Shown here in pieces: positions 27,067 to 36,927 of a stretch of DNA of 64,000 nt. The stretch is taken from NCBI RefSeq assembly GCF_900105475.1, contig NZ_LT629777.1:6324001-6388000 (forward strand), given 5' to 3'. Source of the DNA: Pseudomonas asplenii. GTDB lineage: Bacteria; Pseudomonadota; Gammaproteobacteria; Pseudomonadales; Pseudomonadaceae. The notes under the pieces are model-generated. The model searched no databases. It was not told where the DNA came from and saw nothing but the letters and a program-made list of their open reading frames with translations. Position numbers and translations under genes: made by a program. The stretch's first letter is position 1, and each line of letters starts with the position of its first letter.

Positions 27067-29295
27067 TCAACGCCAGAAACGCTTCTCCTGGCGTTGTGAC
27101 TGCACACCGCCAAAAGCCCCCAACACCAGACGTACCGCCCCCTCTTCGGCGCTGTCATGCACCGTCATGCCCAATGCCCGATAACGGGCCATCACCTGTG
27201 AATGCGGGTGGCCGAAGCTGTTTCCACGACCGCGTGATATCAGCACGGCCTTGGGCTTGAGACGCTGGAGAAAGGCCATCGAGGAGGAACTGCGGCTGCC
27301 ATGATGGGGCGCCTGTAACCAGTCGGTACTGACCGCCAACGGACTCGCCAGCAAAGCCTGCTCGGCCTGGATGTCGATGTCCCCGGTCAGCAGCAGTCGC
27401 TCTCCGTGTGCCTCGATCTGCAGTACACAGGAGCGTTGGTTGCTGTCTTGCGCGTCTGTCCATTGCCAGAGCGCAAAACTCACTCCGTCCCACTGCCAAC
27501 GCTCACCATTGGGACAACCACCAGCACGCAATTGCGCCGGCAAGCCCTGGGCATCGCCACTCATCACTGAAGTCACCGGCAAACCGTTGAGGATCGCCAA
27601 GGCGCCACCGGCATGGTCGGCATCGGCATGGCTGATCAGCATCAGGTCAAGTTCGCGTACGCCCAGCTTGCGCAGCGACGGCAAGACCACCCGCTGCCCC
27701 AGGTCGAAATCGCCAAAGCGCGGCCCCGCGTCATACAGCAGGCTGTGATGGCGGGTACGGACCAGGATCGCCAGGCCCTGCCCGACGTCCAGTTGCCAGA
27801 TTTCGGCGTGCCCCTCGGGCACTCTGGACAATGGCGAAAACACTACCCATGCCACCAACGGCCAACCCAGGGGCCGCAACGGCACACCGGCGGGCAACAA
27901 CAGCAGCAGGACGCCCAGGCTGCTCAACCCCCAAGCCCAGGGTGCAAGGGTTTCCGGTAACCAGGCTGGCACCCATGTTGCCACCCGCGCCAATCCCTGA
28001 AAGAGGATTTCCAGCAGGCCGCCGGCCAGCCATAACAGCGACTCACCCACCCAGGGCAGCGGCAAGGTCAGGGTGCCCAGCAAGGCCAACGGCAACACCA
28101 TCAGGCTGATCCAGGGTACCGCCACCAGGTTGACCCACGGGCCACTGAGACTGATGGGCAGGCCAAGCGCCAGCAACCAAGGCAGCAGTCCAAGCGCGAT
28201 AGTCCATTGGGCACGGGTCCAGGTTTGCCAGACACTCCAGCGGCCCAGTCTCCCGGCGAAACAGAAGATCAGCACCGCCACGGCGGCAAAGGACAACCAG
28301 AAACCCGCCAGCAGGCTGGCCAGGGGCTCGAACAACAGCACCAGGTTCAGCGCCAACAGCAACGGCCAGGCGACCCCGAGGTGGCGATAACGCAGGCGCC
28401 AGAGCAGCACCAGGCCGATCATCGCGCAAGCCCGCCGCACCGGGATACCGAACCCCGCCAACAGGCCGTAAGCCAAGGCTGCAGTAAAGGCCAGACCACA
28501 GGCCCAGGGCAACCACGGTTGCTGTCGCGGCCACAGGCCGTAACGCGCCAGCCCCGCCACCAGGGCATAGACCAGCGCGGCGAACAGCCCGATATGCTGC
28601 CCGGAGATCACCAGCAGATGCACGGTGCCCGTGTCCTGCAGGATCCGCCAGGTCTCGGCCGCCAATCCCGAACCATCGCCCAGCACCAGCGCCACCAGGG
28701 TCGCCGACTGCCCCCAGGCATCGACTTCGCGCAGCCGCTGGCGAATACCGTCGCGCCAGGAGCCCGGGGAGCCAACCAGCAACCGGCCATCCTTGACCGT
28801 GCCGGTGGCGCCGATCCGTTGCGCCAGCAGCCAGGCCTCACGGTCGAACCCATGGGGATTGAGCAGGCCGCTCGGTGACTTGAGCTTGACCGCCAGCCGC
28901 CAGCGCTCACCGCCGCTGACGGGTGCCCCGCCGTACCAGGCCAGACGCAGGCGCGGCGGCAAGGCGGCGCGCCGGGAGGTTGCACCCTCCAACACGAAGC
29001 GTTGCACCGCCCCGTCGTTTTCCGGTAAGCCCACCACCCTCCCTTCCAGCCACAGCGTCTGCCCCTCCAATTCGGGTGCCAAGCGATCTGCCAAGGCCCA
29101 GTGTGCCTGCAGGCAGGCCCAACTGAAGCCGAACAGAAACAGCGCAACCGGGTAGCGCCACAGCGCAAAGCGGCGCAACGGCAACAGCATCAAGCCGCAC
29201 AGCACCAGCCCCGACAACAACCCAAGCGGCGGCAATTGCCCCAGAAAACGCAAACTCAGCAGTCCCAGCGCCAGCGCCAACATCCCTGTGCGCAT
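27067..29295 (-). CDS. comEC: DNA internalization protein ComEC/Rec2
   Basis: Large inner-membrane protein (742 aa) forming the DNA-uptake channel of natural transformation. The N-terminal soluble domain (DUF4131-like) follows two short hydrophobic segments. A competence domain with many membrane helices spans about 200-480. The C-terminal metallo-beta-lactamase-like domain begins near 500 and shows LMISHADADHAGGALAIL, the HxHxDH-like metal motif, then QAPHHGSRSSSS. Pseudomonas has this gene next to exbB and DUF2062. It need not mean that the strain is competent. Confidence 0.93.
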   Translation of the reverse strand: MRTGMLALALGLLSLRFLGQLPPLGLLSGLVLCGLMLLPLRRFALWRYPVALFLFGFSWACLQAHWALADRLAPELEGQTLWLEGRVVGLPENDGAVQRFVLEGATSRRAALPPRLRLAWYGGAPVSGGERWRLAVKLKSPSGLLNPHGFDREAWLLAQRIGATGTVKDGRLLVGSPGSWRDGIRQRLREVDAWGQSATLVALVLGDGSGLAAETWRILQDTGTVHLLVISGQHIGLFAALVYALVAGLARYGLWPRQQPWLPWACGLAFTAALAYGLLAGFGIPVRRACAMIGLVLLWRLRYRHLGVAWPLLLALNLVLLFEPLASLLAGFWLSFAAVAVLIFCFAGRLGRWSVWQTWTRAQWTIALGLLPWLLALGLPISLSGPWVNLVAVPWISLMVLPLALLGTLTLPLPWVGESLLWLAGGLLEILFQGLARVATWVPAWLPETLAPWAWGLSSLGVLLLLLPAGVPLRPLGWPLVAWVVFSPLSRVPEGHAEIWQLDVGQGLAILVRTRHHSLLYDAGPRFGDFDLGQRVVLPSLRKLGVRELDLMLISHADADHAGGALAILNGLPVTSVMSGDAQGLPAQLRAGGCPNGERWQWDGVSFALWQWTDAQDSNQRSCVLQIEAHGERLLLTGDIDIQAEQALLASPLAVSTDWLQAPHHGSRSSSSMAFLQRLKPKAVLISRGRGNSFGHPHSQVMARYRALGMTVHDSAEEGAVRLVLGAFGGVQSQRQEKRFWR

Positions 29296-29431
29296 CTCAC
29301 ACTCCGTGAACTCGTATAGTTCTCGGAATAGCCCGATTGACCGACAGGTGCTTTATCAATTGTCACAAAGTCTGAATCGGCCGTCGGTAGAATCCGGGCA
29401 TACTGCCCGCTTGAACCGACCGAGAAGCCTT

Positions 29432-29953
29432 ATGCCGCGTCGCCTATTCAAACGTTACATGCCCGACCCGCAGAGCATCCGGGAACACAAGCACTTACGA
29501 TTTTTCGGCCGGCTGCTCCATGATCCGAACCTCTGGCACCTCAATCGCCATTCGGTGTCACGGGCCATGGCGGTCGGGCTGTTCGCCGCATTGATGCCCA
29601 TCCCCCTGCAGATGTTGCTGGCGGCGTGCCTGGCGATTACCTGGCGGGGCAATCTGCCGATCGCCGTCAGCCTGGTATGGCTGACCAACCCGCTGACCAT
29701 GCCGCCGATCTTCTACTGCACCTACAAACTCGGAGCCTGGGTCATGCAGGTGCCGCCGCGCAGCCTGCCGGACGAACTGAGCTGGGACTGGATCAGCGGT
29801 CAGTTGTCGACACTGTGGCAGCCATTTCTGTTGGGTTCGGTGCTGTTGGGACTGCTACTGGCCGTCCTGGGTTACTGCCTGACCATGGGCTACTGGCGCT
29901 GGTGGGTAGCTCGGCAGTGGCAGCGGCGCCGGGAACAGCGCCGCAATAAGTGA
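29432..29953 (+). CDS. DUF2062 membrane protein
   Basis: Membrane protein of 173 residues. It starts MPRRLFKRYMPDPQSIREHK, the typical DUF2062 N-terminus. Hydrophobic segments near residues 40-65, 75-95 and 130-155 flank the conserved LVWLTNPLTMPPIFYCTYKLG motif. Function is unknown. It is divergent from comEC, the conserved neighbour. Start ATG 29432 was chosen over the longer frame because only this part is family-like. Confidence 0.88.
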   Translation: MPRRLFKRYMPDPQSIREHKHLRFFGRLLHDPNLWHLNRHSVSRAMAVGLFAALMPIPLQMLLAACLAITWRGNLPIAVSLVWLTNPLTMPPIFYCTYKLGAWVMQVPPRSLPDELSWDWISGQLSTLWQPFLLGSVLLGLLLAVLGYCLTMGYWRWWVARQWQRRREQRRNK

Positions 29954-29974
29954 AAACGTGCGGTTGAGTGCCGG

Positions 29975-30754
29975 TTACTGGCGCATGCCACGTCCGCTGA
30001 CCAGCAGTCGCGTGCAGCCGAAGTACAGCACCACAGTGGCCACCAACATGAAGCTGATCGCCACACTGATGCGGATATCCGATACCCCCAGAATGCCGTA
30101 GCGGAAGGCGTTGACCATGTGCAGTACCGGGTTGGCCAGCGACACGGTCTGCCAGAACGGTGGCAACAGGCTGATGGAGTAGAACACCCCGCCCAGGTAG
30201 GTCAGCGGCGTCAGCACGAAGGTCGGGATGATCGAGATGTCGTCGAAATTGCGCGCGAACACCGCGTTGATGAATCCCAGCAACGAGAAGATCGTTGCCG
30301 TCAACACCACCACCAGCACCGTCACGCCCAAATGATGAACTTGCAAGTGAGTGAAGAACAGCGACAGCAAGGTCACGATGATCCCCACCATCAAGCCACG
30401 CAGCACGCCGCCCAGAGCGTAGCCGATCAGGATGATATGCGGCGAAACCGGCGACACCATCAGTTCCTCGATGGAACGCTGGAACTTGCTGCCGAAGAAA
30501 CTCGAGACCACGTTGCCGTAGGAGTTGGTGATCACCGACATCATGATCAGACCCGGCACGATGTACTCCATATAGGTGAAACCACCCATATCGCCGATCT
30601 GCCGACCAATCAGATTACCGAAGATCACGAAGTACAGGACCATGGTGATGGCGGGTGGCAGCAGAGTCTGCGGCCAGATCCGGATAAAACGGCGGAACTC
30701 CCGATAGACGATGGTGTTGAGGGCGACCAGGTTGGCTTGCAGCTCCGAACTCAT
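29975..30754 (-). CDS. ABC-2 type exporter permease
   Basis: Membrane component (259 aa) with six predicted helices, of the YadH/NodJ type. The ABC-2 signature region GGVFYSISLLPPFWQTVSLANPVLHMVNAFRYGI lies near residues 185-220 (quoted in two parts: GGVFYSISLLPPFWQ and NPVLHMVNAFRYGI). It overlaps the ATPase gene upstream by 4 nt. The exported substrate is unknown; E. coli YadGH is likewise uncharacterised. Confidence 0.9.
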   Translation of the reverse strand: MSSELQANLVALNTIVYREFRRFIRIWPQTLLPPAITMVLYFVIFGNLIGRQIGDMGGFTYMEYIVPGLIMMSVITNSYGNVVSSFFGSKFQRSIEELMVSPVSPHIILIGYALGGVLRGLMVGIIVTLLSLFFTHLQVHHLGVTVLVVVLTATIFSLLGFINAVFARNFDDISIIPTFVLTPLTYLGGVFYSISLLPPFWQTVSLANPVLHMVNAFRYGILGVSDIRISVAISFMLVATVVLYFGCTRLLVSGRGMRQ

Positions 30755-31683
30755 ATCGCCACCTTCGACAGATTTTTTTCCACCAGGGACACGAACAACT
30801 CCTCGAGGCGATTGGTTTTGTTACGCAGGCTGAGGACTTCGATCTGCTGCGTGGCCAGTTGGCCGAACAATGCAGTGATGCCCACGGATTTATCGACCTG
30901 CACTTCCAGGGTGTGGCTGTCGAGCAGCCGGCTCGAATAGCCGATCAAGGTCGGCGCGACCGTCTGTGCGTGCTTGAGATCGAGCAGGAAGGTCTCGACA
31001 TGCAGTTGGCTGAGCAACTGGCGCATGCTGGTGTTCTGGACGATGGTGCCGTGATCGATGATGCCGATATTGCGGCACAGCTGCTCGGCCTCTTCCAGGT
31101 AATGGGTAGTGAGGATGATGGTGATGCCTTTCTCGTTCAGCTCGGTGAGGAAGGTCCACATCGAACGCCGCAGTTCGATGTCCACCCCGGCGGTCGGCTC
31201 ATCGAGGATCAGCAGACGCGGCTCGTGCACCAGCGCCCGGGCGATCATCAGTCGGCGCTTCATGCCGCCGGACAGCGAACGTGATGGCACGTCGCGCTTG
31301 TCCCATAGGCCCAGTTGGGTCAGGTACTGCTCGGCACGCTCCTTGGCGATTTTCGCCGGAATGCCGTAGTAGCCCGCCTGGGTCACGACGATGTCGAAAG
31401 TCTTCTCGAACTGGTTGAAGTTGAACTCCTGCGGCACCACGCCGATGCTGCGCTTGAGCGCGGCCGGTTGCCGGTCCAGGTCGTGGCCGAACACATTCAC
31501 CGTACCGCTGGTCTTGTTCACCAGGGTCGAGAGAATGCCGATAGTGGTGGATTTTCCGGCACCGTTGGGGCCGAGCAAGGCGAAGAAATCACCTTCGGCC
31601 ACGTCCAGATCAATACCACTCAGGGCCTGGAAACCGTTGCCGTAGGTTTTGGTTAGCTGCCGGATGGACAGAGCGGAACTCAT
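30751..31683 (-). CDS. ABC transporter ATP-binding protein, YadG-like
   Basis: ATPase of 310 residues. Walker A is GPNGAGKST near residue 40, the signature is LSGGMKRRLMIARAL near 138, Walker B is LLILDEPTAGVD near 160, and the switch histidine lies in TTHYLEEAEQL. An extension of about 90 residues follows the ATPase core. Start ATG 31683 gives MSSALSIRQLTKTYGNG; the frame upstream to 31776 is not similar to the family. It is paired with the permease gene by an ATGA overlap. Confidence 0.92.
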   Translation of the reverse strand: MSSALSIRQLTKTYGNGFQALSGIDLDVAEGDFFALLGPNGAGKSTTIGILSTLVNKTSGTVNVFGHDLDRQPAALKRSIGVVPQEFNFNQFEKTFDIVVTQAGYYGIPAKIAKERAEQYLTQLGLWDKRDVPSRSLSGGMKRRLMIARALVHEPRLLILDEPTAGVDIELRRSMWTFLTELNEKGITIILTTHYLEEAEQLCRNIGIIDHGTIVQNTSMRQLLSQLHVETFLLDLKHAQTVAPTLIGYSSRLLDSHTLEVQVDKSVGITALFGQLATQQIEVLSLRNKTNRLEELFVSLVEKNLSKVAI

Positions 31684-31862
31684 ATCGGACGATGCACCAA
31701 GAAGGAGGGGAAAAATCGGGAAACTGCACGAAAACCAACCGCATGGCCGGCCTTCCATAGCCCCGCATAAGGGCACGCCGGATCAGGAACAACAGCGGCG
31801 AGCCAGCGATATGGTGCTTGGCTACGCCGCACAAGTACAGCAACCGGCGTTAATAGTACTTA

Positions 31863-32486
31863 TCAGGTCAACGCGGTCATCACTGCACGCTGGTAGGCCG
31901 GGCGCTGTTTCAGCCGCTCGTACCAGGCACTCAAATGAGGCAGTGCTGGCCGTTCGATGGGCATTTCGAACCAGGCGTAGATAAAGCTGCCCAGGGGAAT
32001 GTCACCCATGCCGATTTCCTGGCCCGACAGGTAGGGTTGTTCAGCCAGAGTCCGCTCGACCATGGCCAGCAGCTCACCACAGGTTTTCAAGGCCGCGTTG
32101 ATGGCGGTCCAGTCCTGCTGCTCGACCGGCGTGCGCAAGACACCCAGGAACACCGTGCGAAACGGTGCAGCGAATGACGACGTGGTCCAGTCCATCCACT
32201 TCTCGGCGTGGGCCCGCACCTGCAAATCCGTCGGCGACCAGGCGGAGTGGGCGGCATGCTTGGCCGCCAGGTAGCGGACGATGGTGTTGGACTCCCACAG
32301 GACGAAGTCACCATCCTCGATCATCGGCACCAGGCCATTGGGATTCTTTTCAAGGTATTGCGCAGTGTTCACGACACCAAAGGCCCCACCGGCATCGATG
32401 GACTCGTAGGACAGCCCCAACTCTTCGGCAATCCACAGTACCTTCCTGACATTCGATGAATTCTTCCGACCCCAGATCTTCAGCAT
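31863..32486 (-). CDS. Glutathione S-transferase family protein
   Basis: Cytosolic GST-fold protein (207 aa). The N-terminal thioredoxin-like domain starts MLKIWGRKNSSNVRKVLWIAEELGL, with the glutathione-activating serine region SSNV. NGLVPMIEDGDFVLWESNTIVRYLA carries the cis-proline and the ES motif that binds glutathione. The all-helical domain follows. It is a single-gene unit, and the substrate is unknown. Confidence 0.9.
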   Translation of the reverse strand: MLKIWGRKNSSNVRKVLWIAEELGLSYESIDAGGAFGVVNTAQYLEKNPNGLVPMIEDGDFVLWESNTIVRYLAAKHAAHSAWSPTDLQVRAHAEKWMDWTTSSFAAPFRTVFLGVLRTPVEQQDWTAINAALKTCGELLAMVERTLAEQPYLSGQEIGMGDIPLGSFIYAWFEMPIERPALPHLSAWYERLKQRPAYQRAVMTALT

Positions 32487-32699
32487 GACGACCTCTCACA
32501 GGATAAATGCCGACGCAGTCTACGCCCAATCATCGTCGCTGGCGCGCAACGCGCTTTCGACGAACTCCACCACCGCCGGGTGGTCACTATCGATGAAGCG
32601 TCCTGAATGCAGTTAGCTGGATACACACCTCGACGTCCGACTCGCCGGATGCCGGCTAAGCTCTGAAGTGTTTTTGCCCTGTCTCACGGAGGATTGAAT

Positions 32700-35147
32700 A
32701 TGCTGCTGTTGTGGATACTGGTTCTGCTGCTCGGCGCCGCCTACCTGGCGCACCGGCGCATCGCCGCCCTGCCTGCCCTTGGCGTGGTGGCGCTGTATCT
32801 TCTCGCGATGGGGACCCTCGGTCATGCTCCTGGCGGCCTGATGCTGGTGCTCTGGCTGGTACTCGCGGCGGTCGCCGTACCACTCTTGCTACCCGACCTG
32901 CGGCGCCGGTTCTTCAGCGCCCCGCTGTTCGCCTGGTTCCGCAAGGTCCTGCCGCCGATGTCCGCGACCGAACGCGATGCCATCGACGCCGGCACCGTCT
33001 GGTGGGATGGCGAACTGTTCAGTGGCCGCCCGGACTGGGACAAGCTGCTGGCCTATCCCAAGGCGCAATTGACCGAGGAAGAACAGGCCTTCATCGACGG
33101 CCCGACCGAAGAACTCTGCGCCATGGTCAGCGACTGGCAGATCGGCCAGGACATGGATCTGCCCCCCGAAGCCTGGGCCCATATCAAGCAGCACGGTTTC
33201 TTTGCCTTGATCATCCCCAAGGAATATGGCGGCAAGGGTTTCTCCGCCTACGCCCACTCCCAGGTGGCGATGAAACTGGCGACCCGCAGCGGCGACCTGG
33301 CCTCTACCGTCATGGTCCCCAACTCCCTCGGCCCGGCGGAACTGCTGCTGCATTACGGCACCCAAGCCCAACGCGACCATTACCTGCCACGCCTGGCTCG
33401 CGGCGACGACATCCCCTGCTTCGCCCTGACCGGGCCACTGGCAGGTTCCGATGCGGGGGCGATGCCGGACACCGGGGTCATCTGCAAGGGCGAATGGAAC
33501 GGCGAGCAAGTGCTGGGCCTGCGCTTGAACTGGGAGAAGCGCTATATCACCCTCGGCCCCGTCGCCACCCTGCTTGGCCTGGCGTTCAAGGCCCATGACC
33601 CGGACCACCTGCTCGGTGAGCAGGAAGACCTGGGCATCAGCCTGGCGCTGATCCCCACCGATACCCCCGGCGTCGAGATCGGCCGGCGCCACCTGCCGCT
33701 GGGCGCCGCCTTCATGAATGGCCCGAACTCAGGCAAGGATGTGTTCATCCCCCTGGACTATCTCATCGGCGGCCGGGACATGCTCGGCAAGGGCTGGATG
33801 ATGCTGATGAACTGCCTGTCGGTGGGACGTTCGATCTCCCTGCCGGCGGTCGGTACCGGCGCGGCCAAGTTCACCAGCCTGGTGACCGGCCAGTACACGC
33901 AGATCCGCGAACAGTTCAACGTACCGCTGGCCGCCTTCGAAGGTATCCAGGAAGCCCTCGCGCGGATCGGCGGCAATGCCTGGCTGATGGACAGTGCACG
34001 CATGCTCACCGCCAATGCGGTGGATCTGGGTGAGAAGCCCTCGGTACTGTCAGCGATCCTCAAGTACCACCTGACCGAACGCGGCCGTGAATGCATCGGC
34101 CACGCCATGGATGTGCACGGTGGCAAGGGCATCATCATGGGCCCCAACAACTACCTGGGCCGCAGTTGGCAAGGCGCGCCGATCTTCATCACCGTGGAAG
34201 GCGCGAATATCCTCTCGCGCAACCTGATGATCTTCGGCCAGGGTGCGATTCGCTGCCATCCGTTTGTACTCAAGGAAATGTCCCTGGCCGCCCGCGAGGA
34301 CCACGACCAGGCGCTGCAGGAGTTCGACAGCCTGCTGCTGCGGCATATCGGTTTTGCCGTGGGCAATGCCGGCAGCACCCTGCTGCTCAACCTCGGGCTC
34401 GGGCATTTCGAGGCGCCGCCGGGCAATCGCCTGAGCCAGAAGTACTTCCGCGCCCTGAATCGCCAGGCAGCGGCCTTCGCCCTGCTGGCCGACCTGAGCA
34501 TGATGCTGCTCGGCGGCGAACTGAAACGCCGCGAGCGGCTGTCGGCCCGCCTGGGCGATGTGCTCAGCCACCTCTACCTGGCCTCGGCGGCGCTCAAGCG
34601 TTACCACGACCTGAACTCACCCGAGGCGCTCGACCCGCTGCTCGCCTGGGCCATGGAGGAAAGCCTCGGCCACGCGGAACGGGCCCTGGACGAACTGCTG
34701 CGCAACTTCCCCAGCCGGGTACTGGGTTGCCTGTTGCGGGTCATCGTGTTCCCGTTCGGTCGCCGACATACCGGACCTTCGGACGCCCTCGATGCCGAAG
34801 TCGCCGCCGTGCTGGGCCGGGCCAAGGGCGATCCGGCCCTGGAAGCGATCCTCGCCGGCTGCTACCGCCCGCAATCGGCGGACGATCCGGTGGGCGCCTT
34901 GCAGCATGCCCACGACCTGCTGCGTGCCAGCCACGACGCGCAGAAAAAACTGCACACGGCGCTCAAGAGCGGCCAGCTTGAGCCAGCGCCCGGGGCATCG
35001 GCAATTGACACCGCGCTGCAAGCCGGTGTCCTGCAACCGAGTGAGGCGCAAACCCTGCATGAGGCCGAGACGGCGCGACGCAAGGTGATCGACGTGGACG
35101 ACTTCAGCAAGGAGGAACTGAGCCCGAGCACCGGCAAGGTGCGCTAA
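32700..35147 (+). CDS. fadE: FadE-type acyl-CoA dehydrogenase
   Basis: Large acyl-CoA dehydrogenase (815 aa) for the first step of fatty-acid beta-oxidation. The N-terminus has two membrane helices (residues 1-20 and 35-60), characteristic of the FadE class. The dehydrogenase core (about 110-500) includes CFALTGPLAGSDAGAMPDTG and MDVHGGKGIIMGPNNYLGR. A FadE-specific C-terminal domain follows. Start ATG 32700 is chosen over TTG 32694 because GGAGG lies 7 nt upstream of the ATG. Its product feeds enoyl-CoA hydratase steps encoded elsewhere. Confidence 0.92.
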   Translation: MLLLWILVLLLGAAYLAHRRIAALPALGVVALYLLAMGTLGHAPGGLMLVLWLVLAAVAVPLLLPDLRRRFFSAPLFAWFRKVLPPMSATERDAIDAGTVWWDGELFSGRPDWDKLLAYPKAQLTEEEQAFIDGPTEELCAMVSDWQIGQDMDLPPEAWAHIKQHGFFALIIPKEYGGKGFSAYAHSQVAMKLATRSGDLASTVMVPNSLGPAELLLHYGTQAQRDHYLPRLARGDDIPCFALTGPLAGSDAGAMPDTGVICKGEWNGEQVLGLRLNWEKRYITLGPVATLLGLAFKAHDPDHLLGEQEDLGISLALIPTDTPGVEIGRRHLPLGAAFMNGPNSGKDVFIPLDYLIGGRDMLGKGWMMLMNCLSVGRSISLPAVGTGAAKFTSLVTGQYTQIREQFNVPLAAFEGIQEALARIGGNAWLMDSARMLTANAVDLGEKPSVLSAILKYHLTERGRECIGHAMDVHGGKGIIMGPNNYLGRSWQGAPIFITVEGANILSRNLMIFGQGAIRCHPFVLKEMSLAAREDHDQALQEFDSLLLRHIGFAVGNAGSTLLLNLGLGHFEAPPGNRLSQKYFRALNRQAAAFALLADLSMMLLGGELKRRERLSARLGDVLSHLYLASAALKRYHDLNSPEALDPLLAWAMEESLGHAERALDELLRNFPSRVLGCLLRVIVFPFGRRHTGPSDALDAEVAAVLGRAKGDPALEAILAGCYRPQSADDPVGALQHAHDLLRASHDAQKKLHTALKSGQLEPAPGASAIDTALQAGVLQPSEAQTLHEAETARRKVIDVDDFSKEELSPSTGKVR

Positions 35148-35258
35148 CGCTGCACAGGTCTGGCGACGTCCCGTCCGTCGCCGCACCGAGCCCAACGGGA
35201 CAACAGGCGTGCGGAGCTTTATACTCCCGCGCCTGTTTTTGTTCTTGAGGCCCCCGCC

Positions 35259-35666
35259 ATGTCCAACGTACTTGCCGATCACCTGGTCCTGCTCGACCAC
35301 CTGCGCAGCATCCTGGTCGCCGTCGGCGAAGCCGAACAGGTGCCCGAGGAAAGCCACGCATTGTTCCTGGAGCGCTTCGATGAACTGCGTGCACAATTGC
35401 CAGTCGACCCTATCGAAAGCCAGTACCTGGGCCAGGACCTGCTGTGCCAGGTGATCCAGCGCTACCCGCAGATCGCTCATCTGGTGCCACGCGACCTGCT
35501 GTGGTTTTTCGGCGGTGACTGCCTGCACTACATGCCCGACGAGGAACTGGAGCTGTACCAGACCCTGGAAGAGCGCCGCTACGAAGCCGAACAGAACGAC
35601 GAGCCCTTCGACTGGAACCAGGAAAAGCAGTTGCTGGCGCTGTCGGAACAGGGCAGCAAGCACTGA
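35259..35666 (+). CDS. Conserved hypothetical protein, PA2817-like
   Basis: Acidic protein of 135 residues, MSNVLADHLVLLDHLRSILV at the start and RDLLWFFGGDCLHYMPDEEL in the middle. It looks like the PA2817 family described in P. aeruginosa as quorum-sensing-associated; I recall the family from its sequence and its place after the acyl-CoA dehydrogenase gene. No enzymatic motif is visible. It lies 111 bp after fadE. Confidence 0.75.
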   Translation: MSNVLADHLVLLDHLRSILVAVGEAEQVPEESHALFLERFDELRAQLPVDPIESQYLGQDLLCQVIQRYPQIAHLVPRDLLWFFGGDCLHYMPDEELELYQTLEERRYEAEQNDEPFDWNQEKQLLALSEQGSKH

Positions 35667-35710
35667 TCCCGAGCCCCCGGTAAAACCCATTTCTGTGGTT
35701 TGACCCGCGC

Positions 35711-35801
35711 CTGCAGGAGCAGGGCTTGCCCGCGAAGAAAACACTGCGGTCTTTCAGGCAGATCGCATCATCGTTCTTCGCAGGCAAGCCCCGCGCCTAC
35801 A
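35711..35801. repeat. REP/BIME palindromic repeat pair
   Basis: CTGCAGGAGCAGGGCTTGCC onward (35711-35739) recurs inverted as TTCTTCGCAGGCAAGCCCCG onward (35774-35801) with a few mismatches. Same family as the pair at 10685-10811. It lies between the convergent PA2817-like gene and the LysR gene. Confidence 0.75.
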
Positions 35802-36759
35802 AAGTCTGGGACTGCGTTGACTTCAGCGTCGGCTCCCGCGCCAGGCACTCCACCAGGTAGTCGATGAACACCCGCAGTTTGGGCGACTGATAAGGTGTGG
35901 GTGGATACAGCAGCCACAAGCCGCCATGGTAGGACGCTAGAAAGGTCCAGGCTGGCAACACCTGCACCAGCAGCCCCTGCTCCAAGGCATGCCGCGCCGT
36001 GAAATACGGCAGGCTGCCAATCCCGATATGCTGCTGCACCGCGTCCAGTCGCACCCCCGTGTGATTGGCGGCATAACGACCGCGCACCGCGACCGTCAGC
36101 GTCTTGCCGCCCCGCCTGAATTTCCAGCGCGCATCGTTGGGCGTGTCCCCCACGTAGATACAGCTGTGGTCGAGCAGATCGTGGGGATGCTGCGGCGTGC
36201 CATGCTCGGCCAGGTAGTGCGGAGTCGCGCACAACAGGTGCTCGATGGGCATCAATTGACGCCCCACCAGACCGACGGGCGGGTGATCGGTGATGCGCAG
36301 AATCAGGTCGACATTATCCTCGATCAGATCGACGGGCCGGTCTTCGAGGATCATCTGCACATCGACCTGTGGATAACGTCGCAGGAACGCCGGCATGTAC
36401 GGGTGCACCACGAAGCGCCCTACTGCCTTGGGCACACTGACCCGCACCAGGCCTTGTGCCTCATCGGTGTACTGACCGCTGATTGCCATGACCGAGCGGG
36501 CGGCATTGACCATCTCCCGGCAACGCCTGAAGGTTTCCTCGCCACTGTCGCTCAGACGTAGTTTGCGCGTGGTGCGCTGTAACAGCCGGGTCGCCAGGGC
36601 CTTTTCCAGACGGGCAATCGAGCGGCTGACCGCCGACGGTGACGAACCCATCTGGCGGGCCGCTTCGGAAAAACTGCCTGTTTCGACCACCTTGACGAAA
36701 ATCGCCATTTCACCGAGCAATGCCAGCGGCGGATTGATGCTCATGACGCACAGGTCCAT
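35797..36759 (-). CDS. LysR-family transcriptional regulator
   Basis: Regulator of 320 residues. The N-terminal winged helix-turn-helix covers about residues 10-70 (MAIFVKVVETGSFSEAARQM then SPSAVSRSIARLEKAL), and the substrate-binding domain follows. It is divergent from the LysE gene, so it probably controls that exporter, although its effector is unknown. The start could be ATG 36759 or ATG 36744, five codons apart. The inducer-binding domain is of the CrgA/DsdC-like broad group. Confidence 0.9.
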   Translation of the reverse strand: MDLCVMSINPPLALLGEMAIFVKVVETGSFSEAARQMGSSPSAVSRSIARLEKALATRLLQRTTRKLRLSDSGEETFRRCREMVNAARSVMAISGQYTDEAQGLVRVSVPKAVGRFVVHPYMPAFLRRYPQVDVQMILEDRPVDLIEDNVDLILRITDHPPVGLVGRQLMPIEHLLCATPHYLAEHGTPQHPHDLLDHSCIYVGDTPNDARWKFRRGGKTLTVAVRGRYAANHTGVRLDAVQQHIGIGSLPYFTARHALEQGLLVQVLPAWTFLASYHGGLWLLYPPTPYQSPKLRVFIDYLVECLAREPTLKSTQSQTL

Positions 36760-36927
36760 TGAGATTTGAATGGATTATCACAGGTTCTGGCCATTTTTAT
36801 ACTGGCCATCGACAAGGTAGATCGCTGGCACAGCCCAACGCCACACCCTCTGACGACACAGAAGAAAGCCTGCCTATCGGTGATCTCAACCTCCGTCTCT
36901 CAATGACCTGCTCTCCTGGAAACCGTC

